Part shown: in pieces, positions 43,371 through 52,693 of the stretch
Position numbering within the stretch: the stretch's first letter is position 1
How the letters are laid out: each line of letters opens with the position of its first letter
Assembly (NCBI RefSeq): GCF_007097145.1
Contig: NZ_VJVZ01000002.1
Coordinates: 480,341-544,340, forward strand
Direction of reading: 5' to 3'
DNA from: Flavobacterium zepuense
GTDB taxonomy: Bacteria > Bacteroidota > Bacteroidia > Flavobacteriales > Flavobacteriaceae
Length of the DNA stretch: 64,000 nt
The notes under the pieces: generated by a model
Databases searched by the model: none
Told to the model about the DNA's origin: nothing
What the model saw: only the letters and a program-made list of their open reading frames with translations
Program-made: the position numbers and the translations under genes

Positions 43371-43832
43371 ATGAAATATCATTACAAAATATTTTACTGT
43401 GTAGCCTTTGCTTTCACAATGAGTTTATTATTGGGTTGTTCTGCGGGCAATAAATATAAGGGTATGGAAATTGACGGTACAGCCGCCGCATGTTTTAATA
43501 AAGAAGAAGTAAAATTTTTAGTAAACAGCCACTTTACTAACAAAAACAAATTATCTAAGGTTTTGTTCTTAGGAACCGAAGTTTCAGGTAAAAATTGCAT
43601 CGGCTTATATACTTATTGTTTTACAGCAAGAACGATGTCTACACGCATTATACATAAAGTATTAAAATTTGAAGATAAACTCTATTTAGTTGACGGTGAT
43701 AATAAAACCGGAGACAGCCTGGCACTAAAAGAATTTTTAGATAAATATGCTACACTATTCTCTAAAGATGAGATTAAGAGGCTAACGGATAGCTTTAATG
43801 CCGGGACAAAATTTAATGGTTCTTTTTTATAA
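43371..43832 (+). CDS. Hypothetical lipoprotein
   Basis: 153 residues. Signal sequence with the lipobox SLLLGC (Cys23), then SAGNKYKGMEID. The body has FNKEEVKFLVNSHFTNKNKLSKVLFLGTEVSG and a late FLDKYATLFSKDEIKRLTDSF helix. No family recognised. It is convergent with another predicted lipoprotein on the minus strand; the roughly 100 bases between them hold no clear terminator. Confidence 0.75.
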   Translation: MKYHYKIFYCVAFAFTMSLLLGCSAGNKYKGMEIDGTAAACFNKEEVKFLVNSHFTNKNKLSKVLFLGTEVSGKNCIGLYTYCFTARTMSTRIIHKVLKFEDKLYLVDGDNKTGDSLALKEFLDKYATLFSKDEIKRLTDSFNAGTKFNGSFL

Positions 43833-43931
43833 CGTTAAACAGCTAACACCAAATACCTGTTCAACCTGAAATCTTTACTATAGTGCAATACCTCAATTTT
43901 GTTCATTCAGCATCAAATTTTAAACAGCTTT

Positions 43932-44453
43932 CTACCTAATACAACCCGAAGAAGAAAGATTTGGTGGAAGTGGCGGTTCAGGCGGTATGTCTATCAAAAG
44001 CCCGTCGATTATTGCCGAATTTGCAGATGTACTAAATTTTCCGTAAAACAATTTTTCAAGTTTCAATGTAAAATCAAGCCTGTCTTTATCAAGGTATTCA
44101 TAAATAAATTCTTTCCTAAATTTAAGCTTTTTATCATTTCGCATTGTTATAGCATACACGGTTGCATGAGCAATATCAATCTCCGTAAAGCCTATGTTTC
44201 CAAATAAATCTTCAGCTTTAGCTTTAAAAACATTAAAACTGTCTTTCTCAAATTTTCTTGCATAATATTTATACTCCCCTATGTAAGGAAGCACCTCCTC
44301 ACAGTAATACAAACTGTCGGGCGTAAGTTTAATACCCCTACGGGGAGAAGCGGGATTCATCTCCTTTCCTATTACAAACTGAAGGATATCCTGCGAAACT
44401 TTATGATCTGAACAGGAAATAATGGCAAATAGCCCAAAAGCAATGTAACGCAT
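43932..44453 (-). CDS. Hypothetical lipoprotein
   Basis: 173 residues from MRYIAFGLFAIISCSD, with Cys14 in a lipobox-like AIISC (a start three codons earlier is possible). The body is charged and ends in a proline-rich IPPEPPLPPNLSSSGCIR tail. No known family. Divergent from pth, which starts 91 bases away. Confidence 0.7.
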   Translation of the reverse strand: MRYIAFGLFAIISCSDHKVSQDILQFVIGKEMNPASPRRGIKLTPDSLYYCEEVLPYIGEYKYYARKFEKDSFNVFKAKAEDLFGNIGFTEIDIAHATVYAITMRNDKKLKFRKEFIYEYLDKDRLDFTLKLEKLFYGKFSTSANSAIIDGLLIDIPPEPPLPPNLSSSGCIR

Positions 44454-44531
44454 AGTAAGCATAATACTCCGGTTTATAGTAAAAGTACAAAATCGGTTAA
44501 CTCAACAAATAACCAAATCAACAAATAATCT

Positions 44532-44539
44532 TATTTTTG
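44532..44539 (+). promoter_or_regulatory. -7 promoter element of pth
   Basis: TATTTTTG matches TAnnTTTG and ends only 4 bases before the ATG at 44544. Confidence 0.55.
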
Positions 44540-44543
44540 CCCC

Positions 44544-45164
44544 ATGAAATGGCTTACCAACCTTTTTGCAAAACAAAAAGAAGAACCTACCGACCCTATG
44601 AAGAAATTTTTGATAGCCGGCCTTGGCAACATTGGTGCGGAATATGTAAACACACGCCACAACATTGGCTTTAAAGTATTAGACCGCCTTGTACAGCAGG
44701 AAGGCCTTAGCTACGAAACCGCCAAGTTTGGTGCTGTAGCCGAATATAAAATCAAAGGGCGTACCCTTATACTCCTTAAACCCAACACCTATATGAACCT
44801 TAGCGGCAAAGCTGTTAAGTATTGGATGGAAAAAGAAAACATACCTGCCGAAAATGTTTTGGTTGTAACCGATGACCTTAATATACCCTTCGGAACTATA
44901 CGTATTAAGGCAAAAGGCAGCGATGGAGGCCATAATGGGCTAAAAAGTATTCAGCAATTGCTAAACTCCAGCGATTACCCGCGTTTTAGGTTTGGTATAA
45001 GCGATGAGTTTAAAAAAGGCAAACAGGTAGATTATGTGCTTGGAGAATGGGATGATAAAGAAAAACTGGCCCTGCCCGAAAGGCTGGATAAATCAGTCGA
45101 AGCGATAAAATCGTTCGCATTGGCCGGCCTTGCCGACACCATGAGCGCCTTTAACGGTAAATAA
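44544..45164 (+). CDS. pth: Peptidyl-tRNA hydrolase
   Basis: 206 residues; recycles peptidyl-tRNA released from stalled ribosomes. The core starts at residue 19: MKKFLIAGLGNIGAEYVNTRHNIGF with the catalytic His, then LLKPNTYMNLSGKAV, DDLNIPFGTIRIKAKGSDGGHNGLKSI and RFRFGISD. An 18-residue N-terminal extension (MKWLTNLFAKQKEEPTDP) precedes it. Because the -7 box lies 4 bases before the first ATG, translation may start leaderless at 44544 or, with a leader, at 44598. Confidence 0.94.
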   Translation: MKWLTNLFAKQKEEPTDPMKKFLIAGLGNIGAEYVNTRHNIGFKVLDRLVQQEGLSYETAKFGAVAEYKIKGRTLILLKPNTYMNLSGKAVKYWMEKENIPAENVLVVTDDLNIPFGTIRIKAKGSDGGHNGLKSIQQLLNSSDYPRFRFGISDEFKKGKQVDYVLGEWDDKEKLALPERLDKSVEAIKSFALAGLADTMSAFNGK

Positions 45165-45190
45165 AAAACGTCCCGCAAAATTGCGGGACG
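45163..45190 (-). terminator. Terminator of the first metallopeptidase
   Basis: CGTCCCGCAA and TTGCGGGACG form a perfect 10-bp stem with a 2-base spacer. On the minus strand TTTTTTA follows, so it mainly serves the metallopeptidase and touches the pth stop. Confidence 0.88.
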
Positions 45191-45217
45191 CTTAGTTTTA
45201 TAACAATTGTGGTTTTT

Positions 45218-48200
45218 TTAGTTGACCACAATTTTCTTTGTTACAGATGTTGCTCCCTGTTTTACGTGTACAAGATAGATGCCTGATTGCGCCCCGCTTA
45301 AAGATAGCGTTTGCTCAAACACACTGCCTGGTGCTGTAAAAGCCCGGTTAAGCACTTGCCTGCCCCTAATGTCGTATACCATTATACTTACCTCATCGGC
45401 TGTAGCCGGATTAAAGCGCACGGTAAAGTTGCCATTAGTTGGGTTAGGATACACCGAGAAATCTGTGAATTTAGTGTCAGTTACACTGGCAACAAACTCG
45501 TGCGTAGCACAAATATTTATACTCCAGCTGTTAAGCGCACCACCATCTTCGCCAAATTCATCAAACACACTCAGTGTCCACTCGCCTGCAGGATTTTCGC
45601 CATCAAAAGTAGAAAGCGGTACATCCGGAATAATTATGCCGCCAATAGATGGGTTATCGCCACAGCTAAACACAGCACCGTCATCGTTAAACGTTGCATT
45701 AACATTATCGCCCTGTGCGCATTCCTGGCTTATTAGTTGCACTTCGGTTCCCTGCGGGCTTATCAGTTTTATGGTTAAGTCGCCCACCCAGGTATGGGTA
45801 ATATCCATGCTCACGGTAATGCTCTCAACAGGAGTTTCATCGTCCACCATAACGGTAGAGGTAACCGTAGCCACATCAGTTGGCGATATCAGTACCGGAA
45901 CATCATCTGATATATAATCTACACACAGGTTAAAGCCGGTGGTGAACGAAAATACTGTACTGGCATCACCTGTACAGCCTTCGTTTGCAGGGCTAACCCT
46001 CCAGTAATAGGTAAAGCTTTCGCCAAGGTTTGTGGCATAGCTGCTCTCGGTAACGGTAGCCTGTTCTACTATGTTGGTAAAGGCGGCATCGGTAGCGATC
46101 TCAATTTCATAGAGGCCTGCATTGGCGGTATCTTCCCAGTCAAATGTTGTCGCCAATGGCACAGTCGTTGCGCCGTTAGCCGGAGATAACTGCGTTACCG
46201 GGCCAAAACCTGAATCTAAAAGATCTAAATACAGGTGGAAGGTTTTAGTAACCGAACCTGATGTTGCTGTTACCGTCATGGTATAAAAACCGGTAGCAGC
46301 ACTTGTGGTACTACTAACGGTAACCGCTACCGTACCCGTTGCCGAAATACTCGCCGGGTTAAATGTTACTACAGACCCTACAGGGTTACCCGTAACAGCA
46401 AATGTTGTAGCTGTATTAAAACCCGAATAAGCGTTGTAAGCAAGCGTATAAGCCACATCGTTACCTTTACAGGCTGTAATGTTTTGCGCGCCGTTTACAG
46501 CAAAAGCCATAGTGGTTGCCGGTGCCGTAATGGTAAAATTAGCATTGCCAAGGTCGTAAAAAATATTGTCGTAACCTTTTACCATTATCCTTTTGGTAGT
46601 GCCTTGTATGTTTGGTATCGTAACGGTTTCGCTGCCATCGTTAGGCACTTTAGCGCCTAAAACAGTAGGGTAGGTATAACCACCATCGGTAGAAAGTAAA
46701 ATATCTACATACGGTGTGTTTACACCATTTGCTGTAGTACCCGCTACATTCCACGTTACGGTTTGGTTGGTGCCCGCCTGCCAGCTCACGTTGGTGTTAG
46801 GCGATGTCACTGCAAACGGACCCGCTGTGCCCGATACATGCACTACCATATCGTCTATCACGGCCTGGCCACCCAGTACATTATTATCGCGCACGGTAAG
46901 GTTAAACTTAAAATCGCGCGCTACGTTGCTTATCACTTCCCACGTTGGGTACAGGTTATTATCTAAAACATCATCAATATCGGGTAAAAAACGCTCCGGC
47001 ACATCTTTAATAGGCACCGAACGGAAATTAGGCCCCTGTGCAGCAGTATTTACCGGTGGCTGTACCGATATTTCTTTATCCATCTCCTCCCAGCAATAGG
47101 TAAGGTCGTCTCCGTTCTCATCAGTAGCAGAGCCTGATAATATAAATGGTGTGCCAAAAGGTATAGTATGGTCTTTACCGGCGTTTACTACCGGTGGCAC
47201 ATTACCTGTAATGGTGTTAACACTACAGTTGCCGTTGCCTGCTATAAAAGCCGACATCTCTATAATGCTCTGGGCATGAAACTGCGCATCGGAGTGAAAC
47301 TCCACGTTAGGGTCGCACACACCGGCATAAGCCATAATAGTGGTGCCGCTACCGGTTTCGTAGGCTGTATCATTATTACGGTTACCACCGCACTCATTAT
47401 TAAAACTGTGGTTACCGCCAAACTGGTGGCCTATTTCGTGCGCCACAAAGTCTATATCATAGCTATCGCCTACAGGTGCCCCTAAACCGGTTATAGCCGC
47501 TGCCTTACTGCCGGAACAAACCGACTGGAATGAGGCAACCCCGCCACCACCGGTACTTACCGTATGGCCTATATCATAATTATCAAAGCCTATAATGGCA
47601 TCTATAGTTGTCTGGCTTTGGCCTAAAAGGGCATTATCTGTATTAGAGTTATCATACTCGTCCGAATCTATAAAAATAAGGTCTTCGTTATTGTCTATAA
47701 ATTCCATTGTTACGGCAAAATCCCTTTCATAAATACCGTTTACGCGGTTCATGGTAACTACCATTGCGGCCTGTATGGCTGCTACTTTCTGCGCCAGCGT
47801 GCCGTTATTAAGACCCGCAGCATTAATATGGAAAGCCGCATACTCAATAGTATTACTCATTGCCAAACGGTATACCCTAAAAGTACCATCGGTAGATTGT
47901 ACTGTTTGCGGCAGGTTAGCGCCAAAAGTTTTGGCGGCGGCATTTGGGTTCAACTCTTCAAATCCGCAATAAAAAGAGCGGCCTGCGCCAAGGTCTTTTT
48001 TCTTGTATACCATGTAGTAGTTATGGTCTTTAGTGTAAGGATCTGTATATGAAGTTTCGTTAGCGAACATCATGTTATGAAACCCGAAAAGCGTAATGCT
48101 AAAGCGAATGGTTTCGGATGGTTTATCAATTCCTTTACCAATATAGCTGCGCATATCAGGGTGTTTTGCCTGTAAGCCCGGCTGCATGGTAGGTGCCTCA

Positions 48201-48478
48201 TAAATGCGGAAGTTTTTTAGTACCCCGTCCCCGTCAGGAAAAGCTATAACCACATTAGACGTTGTACCGGATAATCGCATGGGCGCTGCCTGCAACTGCT
48301 GCTTTAGTGCTGCAAGGTTAAGCGTAAAAAGATGGTAAGCCGTGGGCGATGATGCCCTCTCCAGCTTATCGGTCGGGGCAATGGTTGCGCCGTCTGCCCT
48401 GCCCCAAACAGGCGTTTGTGCAAAACCTGTGGTTAACGACAAAACTGCCAAACACAGGTAGAGTAATTTTAATTTCAT
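45218..48478 (-). CDS. Secreted zinc metallopeptidase with P-domain and T9SS type A tail (long form)
   Basis: 1086 residues with a signal peptide. The reprolysin-like catalytic domain has HEIGHQFGGNH (His347, Glu348, His351, His357), followed by a Met-turn region TTIMAYAGVCDP. An Ig-like segment, a fibronectin-like region (PANGATTVPLATTFDWED) and a proprotein-convertase P-domain (HTWVGDLTIKLISPQGTEV, GEWTLSVFDEFGEDGG) follow. The C-terminus (DFSVYPNPTNGNFTVRF, GIYLVHVKQGATSVTKKIVVN) is a type A sorting domain. It should be exported by T9SS and active outside the cell. The paralogue at 49631 lacks about 190 residues of the Ig/FN-like part. Confidence 0.94.
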   Translation of the reverse strand: MKLKLLYLCLAVLSLTTGFAQTPVWGRADGATIAPTDKLERASSPTAYHLFTLNLAALKQQLQAAPMRLSGTTSNVVIAFPDGDGVLKNFRIYEAPTMQPGLQAKHPDMRSYIGKGIDKPSETIRFSITLFGFHNMMFANETSYTDPYTKDHNYYMVYKKKDLGAGRSFYCGFEELNPNAAAKTFGANLPQTVQSTDGTFRVYRLAMSNTIEYAAFHINAAGLNNGTLAQKVAAIQAAMVVTMNRVNGIYERDFAVTMEFIDNNEDLIFIDSDEYDNSNTDNALLGQSQTTIDAIIGFDNYDIGHTVSTGGGGVASFQSVCSGSKAAAITGLGAPVGDSYDIDFVAHEIGHQFGGNHSFNNECGGNRNNDTAYETGSGTTIMAYAGVCDPNVEFHSDAQFHAQSIIEMSAFIAGNGNCSVNTITGNVPPVVNAGKDHTIPFGTPFILSGSATDENGDDLTYCWEEMDKEISVQPPVNTAAQGPNFRSVPIKDVPERFLPDIDDVLDNNLYPTWEVISNVARDFKFNLTVRDNNVLGGQAVIDDMVVHVSGTAGPFAVTSPNTNVSWQAGTNQTVTWNVAGTTANGVNTPYVDILLSTDGGYTYPTVLGAKVPNDGSETVTIPNIQGTTKRIMVKGYDNIFYDLGNANFTITAPATTMAFAVNGAQNITACKGNDVAYTLAYNAYSGFNTATTFAVTGNPVGSVVTFNPASISATGTVAVTVSSTTSAATGFYTMTVTATSGSVTKTFHLYLDLLDSGFGPVTQLSPANGATTVPLATTFDWEDTANAGLYEIEIATDAAFTNIVEQATVTESSYATNLGESFTYYWRVSPANEGCTGDASTVFSFTTGFNLCVDYISDDVPVLISPTDVATVTSTVMVDDETPVESITVSMDITHTWVGDLTIKLISPQGTEVQLISQECAQGDNVNATFNDDGAVFSCGDNPSIGGIIIPDVPLSTFDGENPAGEWTLSVFDEFGEDGGALNSWSINICATHEFVASVTDTKFTDFSVYPNPTNGNFTVRFNPATADEVSIMVYDIRGRQVLNRAFTAPGSVFEQTLSLSGAQSGIYLVHVKQGATSVTKKIVVN

Positions 48479-48597
48479 AGTTTGTGCGTTAGTTTTTAAA
48501 GTTCACGAATATAGCAATTTACAATTTATTAATACATTTATTTATGATATCGCAGCTAATATTTGCAATTCACTACATTACCTTATACGATTATACA

Positions 48598-48605
48598 TAT
48601 CTTTA
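48598..48605 (+). promoter_or_regulatory. Possible -7 element of the lipoprotein gene
   Basis: TATCTTTA, one mismatch to TAnnTTTG, 22 bases before the ATG at 48628. Confidence 0.4.
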
Positions 48606-48627
48606 ATAATACCGAAATTTAAAACCA

Positions 48628-49122
48628 ATGAAACGCTTTATAATAGTAATAATCTTGCTTACGCTAACTGCCTGTAAAACCCAAAAGAACTTTGCTACGA
48701 CAACTCCTGTTATAGAGAGCGACTGTCCCACCGCCGGGACCTGTAATTTTGAGGTATTAAAAGACAAGGGGCTGAACGTAGTAAAAGATAACACAGGCCG
48801 CACCTATTACACTATCATTGATGCACCCGGAAAAGTGGTTATAAAATATGCCTACAACAAAACCCGCAACCCTGCCCTGCCCGATGATTTTTATAATGAG
48901 GTTGTTGCCATAGAAACCGATGCCGCCTTTACTAACCTCACTAATGGCAACCATCCTGAGGAGGTTTATGTTACCGTACAATGTTTTTGCCGTGGCAAAG
49001 CAGGTACCTATGTAGTTATTGCCGCCAAAGTTGAATACAATAACAATAAATTACACATAAAGCTCCCCGAAAATATTTTTGACGGACAGCTAACAAAAGA
49101 TATTTGGGTTTCTTTTAAATAA
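48628..49122 (+). CDS. Hypothetical lipoprotein
   Basis: 164 residues with the lipobox LTLTAC (Cys16) followed by KTQK. The body contains GLNVVKDNTGRTYYTIID, VVIKYAYNKTRNPALPDDFYNEVVAIE and a late KLHIKLPENIFDG strand. No family recognised. It lies between the two paralogous metallopeptidases on the opposite strand, followed by a cupin gene. Confidence 0.72.
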   Translation: MKRFIIVIILLTLTACKTQKNFATTTPVIESDCPTAGTCNFEVLKDKGLNVVKDNTGRTYYTIIDAPGKVVIKYAYNKTRNPALPDDFYNEVVAIETDAAFTNLTNGNHPEEVYVTVQCFCRGKAGTYVVIAAKVEYNNNKLHIKLPENIFDGQLTKDIWVSFK

Positions 49123-49133
49123 CATTAGTGCAG

Positions 49134-49141
49134 TATATTTG
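49134..49141 (+). promoter_or_regulatory. -7 promoter element of the cupin gene
   Basis: TATATTTG, 42 bases before the ATG at 49184. It overlaps a possible TTG start at 49139, which is therefore rejected. Confidence 0.5.
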
Positions 49142-49183
49142 GCATCCGCCAGGGTAGCAAAGCCCTGGGCCGAATTATTACTG

Positions 49184-49564
49184 ATGAAAACACCACCCGA
49201 AACCAAAATAAAAGCCATCTGGCTGTATAACCTGCCCGATGGCAGCTGTACCTTTAAAACAGGCACTTTGCCTAACCGTACCACCATAGCGAACAAAGGG
49301 TTCTTTGCCCAAACGCATATAGATGATTACCAAAAAACCAGCCATCCTGCTCCAAGAAAGCAGTATGTGGTTACATTGCAGGGCAGGCTAGAATTTATGG
49401 TTACCAGTGGCGACACTTTTATTATAGAACCCGGGGTAATTTTAATTGCAGAAGATACCCACGGGCATGGGCATACCTGGAGGCTTATAGAAGGCGATGT
49501 TTGGAAACGCCTGTACCTGCCATTTGATCATGAGGGCAGCGCCCACTTTACCGAAACTAAATAG
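49184..49564 (+). CDS. Cupin-domain protein
   Basis: 126 residues; a small single-domain beta-barrel. RKQYVVTLQGRLEFMVTSGDTFIIEPGVILIAEDTHGHGHTWR covers both cupin motifs; the GHGH His pair after EDT could bind a metal. MKTPPETKIKAIWLYNLPDG is the chosen start. No enzyme partner is adjacent. Such small cupins are usually sensors, isomerases or dioxygenase-like, so no function is assigned. Confidence 0.8.
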   Translation: MKTPPETKIKAIWLYNLPDGSCTFKTGTLPNRTTIANKGFFAQTHIDDYQKTSHPAPRKQYVVTLQGRLEFMVTSGDTFIIEPGVILIAEDTHGHGHTWRLIEGDVWKRLYLPFDHEGSAHFTETK

Positions 49565-49582
49565 CAAAACATAGAGCATAAA

Positions 49583-49605
49583 AAAGGGCGCCATAAGCGC
49601 CCTTT
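49583..49605. terminator. Terminator between cupin gene and second metallopeptidase
   Basis: AAAGGGCGC and GCGCCCTTT form a 9-bp stem with a 5-base loop. The A-run on the left becomes a T-run for the minus-strand gene. Confidence 0.88.
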
Positions 49606-49630
49606 CCTGTATTATAAAGTGAGTAACTAA

Positions 49631-52309
49631 TTAGTTAACTACAACTTTTCTAACTTCTTTGCGTGCACCATCCTGTACAGTTACCATATAGATACCCGAT
49701 TGTACACTGTTAAGGTTTATGTTGCCAGAGAACAGGCCTGTGTTTTCGTAAGTATTGTTAAATACCTGCCTGCCGCTGATGTCATGTACCATAATACCAA
49801 TTTTGCTGTCGCTTTCAGAGTTGAATGCTACAGTAAATGAACCTTTGTTAGGGTTAGGATAAACACTAAAATTACTTAAGCCAAAGTTCTCTGTACCTAA
49901 TGGTATAGCATTTTGCGTACAAACCTCTAAAGACCATGATGTTAAAGTACCGGCATCGCCCTGGAAAACATCAATAAAATCTAAAGACCATGTTCCCTCA
50001 GCATCAGCACCTGCAAACACAGATAAAGGATCTTGTGGAGCATAAGTACCAGATATTGAAGTACTACATGTTAACGCAGGGGCACCATCGCTAAAAGTAA
50101 CATTTAGATTGTTGCTGCTATCGCAACTTTGGTTAAACAGGTTAATTTGAGTACCTGCCGGGTTAGTAACCGCCACAACAAGATCACCTACATAAGAGTG
50201 TGTAACCTGTGCAGTAACATTAACCGATGTAACAGTACCTGTAGAAGGAACCGTTAACGTTTGGCTTGTGTAATTAACAGCACCATCAGGTATGCTCATG
50301 TTAGCATCATTAGTATAAACTTCACAAGTTGTATTAGTGGTAAAGCCTATTCCAAATTGTTTTTGGTTTAAAGCGTAGAATATGTTTCCTACTGCCTCTA
50401 TCATAATACGGCAGTTAGTACCGCTTACACCTGCAGGAACAGTAATTACTTCACTACCATCATTTGATGTGTTTGCTGCTAAAACCGTTGCGAATGTTGC
50501 ACCACCATCTGTAGATAATAAAATGTTTACATTAGCAGTGTTAATGTTATTGGCTGTAGTACCGGCAACATCCCATGTAATAGTTTGCTGGCTGTTTAAT
50601 GGCCACGCAAGGTCATCAGCATTTTGAGAAGTTACGGCAAAAGGGCCAAAATTTCTTACGTTAATAGTCACCTCATCGGTAGCAGTTTGTCCGCCTCCGG
50701 CAACGTTATCCCTGCCTGTTAGTGTAAAATGTAGTGTTCTTGCTACGTTAGATACAGTTTCCCATGTAGAGGTTAACTGGTTGTTTAAAACGCGGCTAAA
50801 TGCAGGCATATACCTTACATCTGAAGCGCTTGGCGGCACTGAACGGAAACTTGCACCTACAGTAGACGTTGCGCTTGGAAAACCACCCGTTTGGGCAAAC
50901 GCTCCGTTAGCATCATCATTTTGCTCCCAGTTATAAGTTACGTTATCACCATTAGCGTCAGATCCTACACCCCTTAAAACAAATGCAGTTCCTTTTGGTA
51001 TAGAGTAGTTAGGGCCGGCATTAATTGTAAACGCAGGATTTGTAAGTGTTGTATTTACAGCACATGCTTTATCTTCAAGGTTAGCCTGTATCTGAGCTAT
51101 TGTGATGTAAGCAAAATAATCATCAGAGTGCCTTTGCACGTCTGGAGATCCTGTTATACCTGCATAGCCCATAATGGTGCTTCCGCTACCGGGCTCTACA
51201 TTAGTACCGGAACCTTCATCATTAACAGAGTAGGTATGGGTGCCTCCAAGCTGGTGGCCAAGTTCGTGGGCAACATAGTCAATATCATAGTTGTCACCTT
51301 CCGGTATTCCATCAATTGGCGATGTAATACCGCTACCTTTTTGTCCATTTACACATACGCAACCAATACAGCCGGCGTTACCACCACCACCACTGGCGCC
51401 AAAAAGGTGGCCAATATCGTAGTTAGCTTCACCAATTACGTTTGTAAGTGTAGTTTGCAGCTGGCCATTCCAGTTATTAATACCGCTTGCAGGCGAGTAA
51501 GGATCTGTAGATGTGCTGGTGTAGATAATATCCAGTTCGTCTTCTATCAGGTTAAGGTGCACAGCAAGGTCATTTTCATACACACCATTAACACGTGTCA
51601 TGGTAGCGTTCATTGCAGCAAGGGCATCTTCCTTAGCACCACCATGGTAAATAGTATACTCTGCAGTACAAGATAATGCAAGGCGGAATGTTTTAAATGT
51701 AAGCGCGTCCGATAAGCCTTTTGCCGCAGATGCATGCTGTGCAGCATTGTGTACAGCCTGGTCTTCCGGAGTCCAGCAGGTAAAAGGCAACTGGCCTTTC
51801 TGGGCACGTTTTGCTCCCGATGTAAATAAAGCATACACTTCACTGTTAGTAGTGTATGGCTCTATAAATTCGGTATTACCGTCTGCACGCAATACCATAG
51901 TTTGTATGCCTTTTGGCGAAATACTAAATCTTAAGTAAGCTGTTGGGTCTTCTACACCGTTACCTGCATAAGAGCGTATATCCTGGTGCGCAGCCTGTAG
52001 GCCCGGTGCAAAGTTAGAAGCTTCTACTACCCTAAAATGCTCTGTAGTACCATTTAATGTAGGTATAGTGATGATAACGCCTGTAGCACCCGACTCTTTT
52101 GTTGGAGCCGATGCAAGGGCCGACCTTAGTTTTGTAGCATCCAGCGATACAAATTTAAGTGTACCGTCGTTAAGCTCAAAAGCTTTTTTAACCTGGCCCA
52201 GCGTGTTTGCCTTTTGTGGGGCAACTGCCGTCCAGAATTCCTTAGTTTGTGAGTATCCCGCCGTAAGGCTAAAAATGGATAACATTCCCACGAGTAATTC
52301 TTTTTTCAT
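49631..52309 (-). CDS. Secreted zinc metallopeptidase with P-domain and T9SS type A tail (short form)
   Basis: 892 residues with a signal peptide (MKKELLVGMLSIFSLTAGYSQ). The catalytic motif is HELGHQLGGTH (His348, Glu349, His352, His358) with STIMGYAGITG as the Met-turn region. An Ig-like segment (IPKGTAFVLRGVGSDANGDN) and a P-domain (HSYVGDLVVAVTNPAGTQI, GTWSLDFIDVFQGDAG) follow. The type A tail is NFSVYPNPNKGSFTVAF and GIYMVTVQDGARKEVRKVVVN. It is co-oriented with the paralogue at 45218. Codon choice is A/T-richer than that of its paralogue, so the copies are not recent duplicates. Confidence 0.94.
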   Translation of the reverse strand: MKKELLVGMLSIFSLTAGYSQTKEFWTAVAPQKANTLGQVKKAFELNDGTLKFVSLDATKLRSALASAPTKESGATGVIITIPTLNGTTEHFRVVEASNFAPGLQAAHQDIRSYAGNGVEDPTAYLRFSISPKGIQTMVLRADGNTEFIEPYTTNSEVYALFTSGAKRAQKGQLPFTCWTPEDQAVHNAAQHASAAKGLSDALTFKTFRLALSCTAEYTIYHGGAKEDALAAMNATMTRVNGVYENDLAVHLNLIEDELDIIYTSTSTDPYSPASGINNWNGQLQTTLTNVIGEANYDIGHLFGASGGGGNAGCIGCVCVNGQKGSGITSPIDGIPEGDNYDIDYVAHELGHQLGGTHTYSVNDEGSGTNVEPGSGSTIMGYAGITGSPDVQRHSDDYFAYITIAQIQANLEDKACAVNTTLTNPAFTINAGPNYSIPKGTAFVLRGVGSDANGDNVTYNWEQNDDANGAFAQTGGFPSATSTVGASFRSVPPSASDVRYMPAFSRVLNNQLTSTWETVSNVARTLHFTLTGRDNVAGGGQTATDEVTINVRNFGPFAVTSQNADDLAWPLNSQQTITWDVAGTTANNINTANVNILLSTDGGATFATVLAANTSNDGSEVITVPAGVSGTNCRIMIEAVGNIFYALNQKQFGIGFTTNTTCEVYTNDANMSIPDGAVNYTSQTLTVPSTGTVTSVNVTAQVTHSYVGDLVVAVTNPAGTQINLFNQSCDSSNNLNVTFSDGAPALTCSTSISGTYAPQDPLSVFAGADAEGTWSLDFIDVFQGDAGTLTSWSLEVCTQNAIPLGTENFGLSNFSVYPNPNKGSFTVAFNSESDSKIGIMVHDISGRQVFNNTYENTGLFSGNINLNSVQSGIYMVTVQDGARKEVRKVVVN

Positions 52310-52693
52310 TTATTTAGTTTAGTTAATCAATTGCATAAGTAACTCCAAAATGTGTAATTTATTGCACAGAATTTTTCACTAAAACGGTTGAGTTTACACA
52401 AATAATCATAAAATTATGATGTGAAGTCAATTTTTTCGCAAAATATACCATCTAAACTACTACCTTACAGCGAAAAACGCATTAGCAGCTACTTAAACAA
52501 CCATTAGATTGTTGTATAGGGAAGCAAAGATATCTGATATTATGATTTCATTAATAAAATATATTGCCATTTACATTTTATTAACATATTTTTATAATAT
52601 CACGTCATTCATACCCTTTAAAATGCTTTTTTTATCGTTTAATGTTTTAATTACAAACAGATAAAGTAAATTTGCCTAACATAATATTGCAGT
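52310..52693 (+). other. 384-base AT-rich spacer between divergent genes
   Basis: Lies between the second metallopeptidase and ribF. It contains the palindrome ATCATAA-AA-TTATGAT (52405-52420), a weak ACAAC/GTTGT pair near 52497-52515 and the ribF -7 box. I see no ORF or RNA gene. Confidence 0.7.
52667..52674 (+). promoter_or_regulatory. -7 promoter element of ribF
   Basis: TAAATTTG, ending 19 bases before the TTG start of ribF. Confidence 0.6.
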
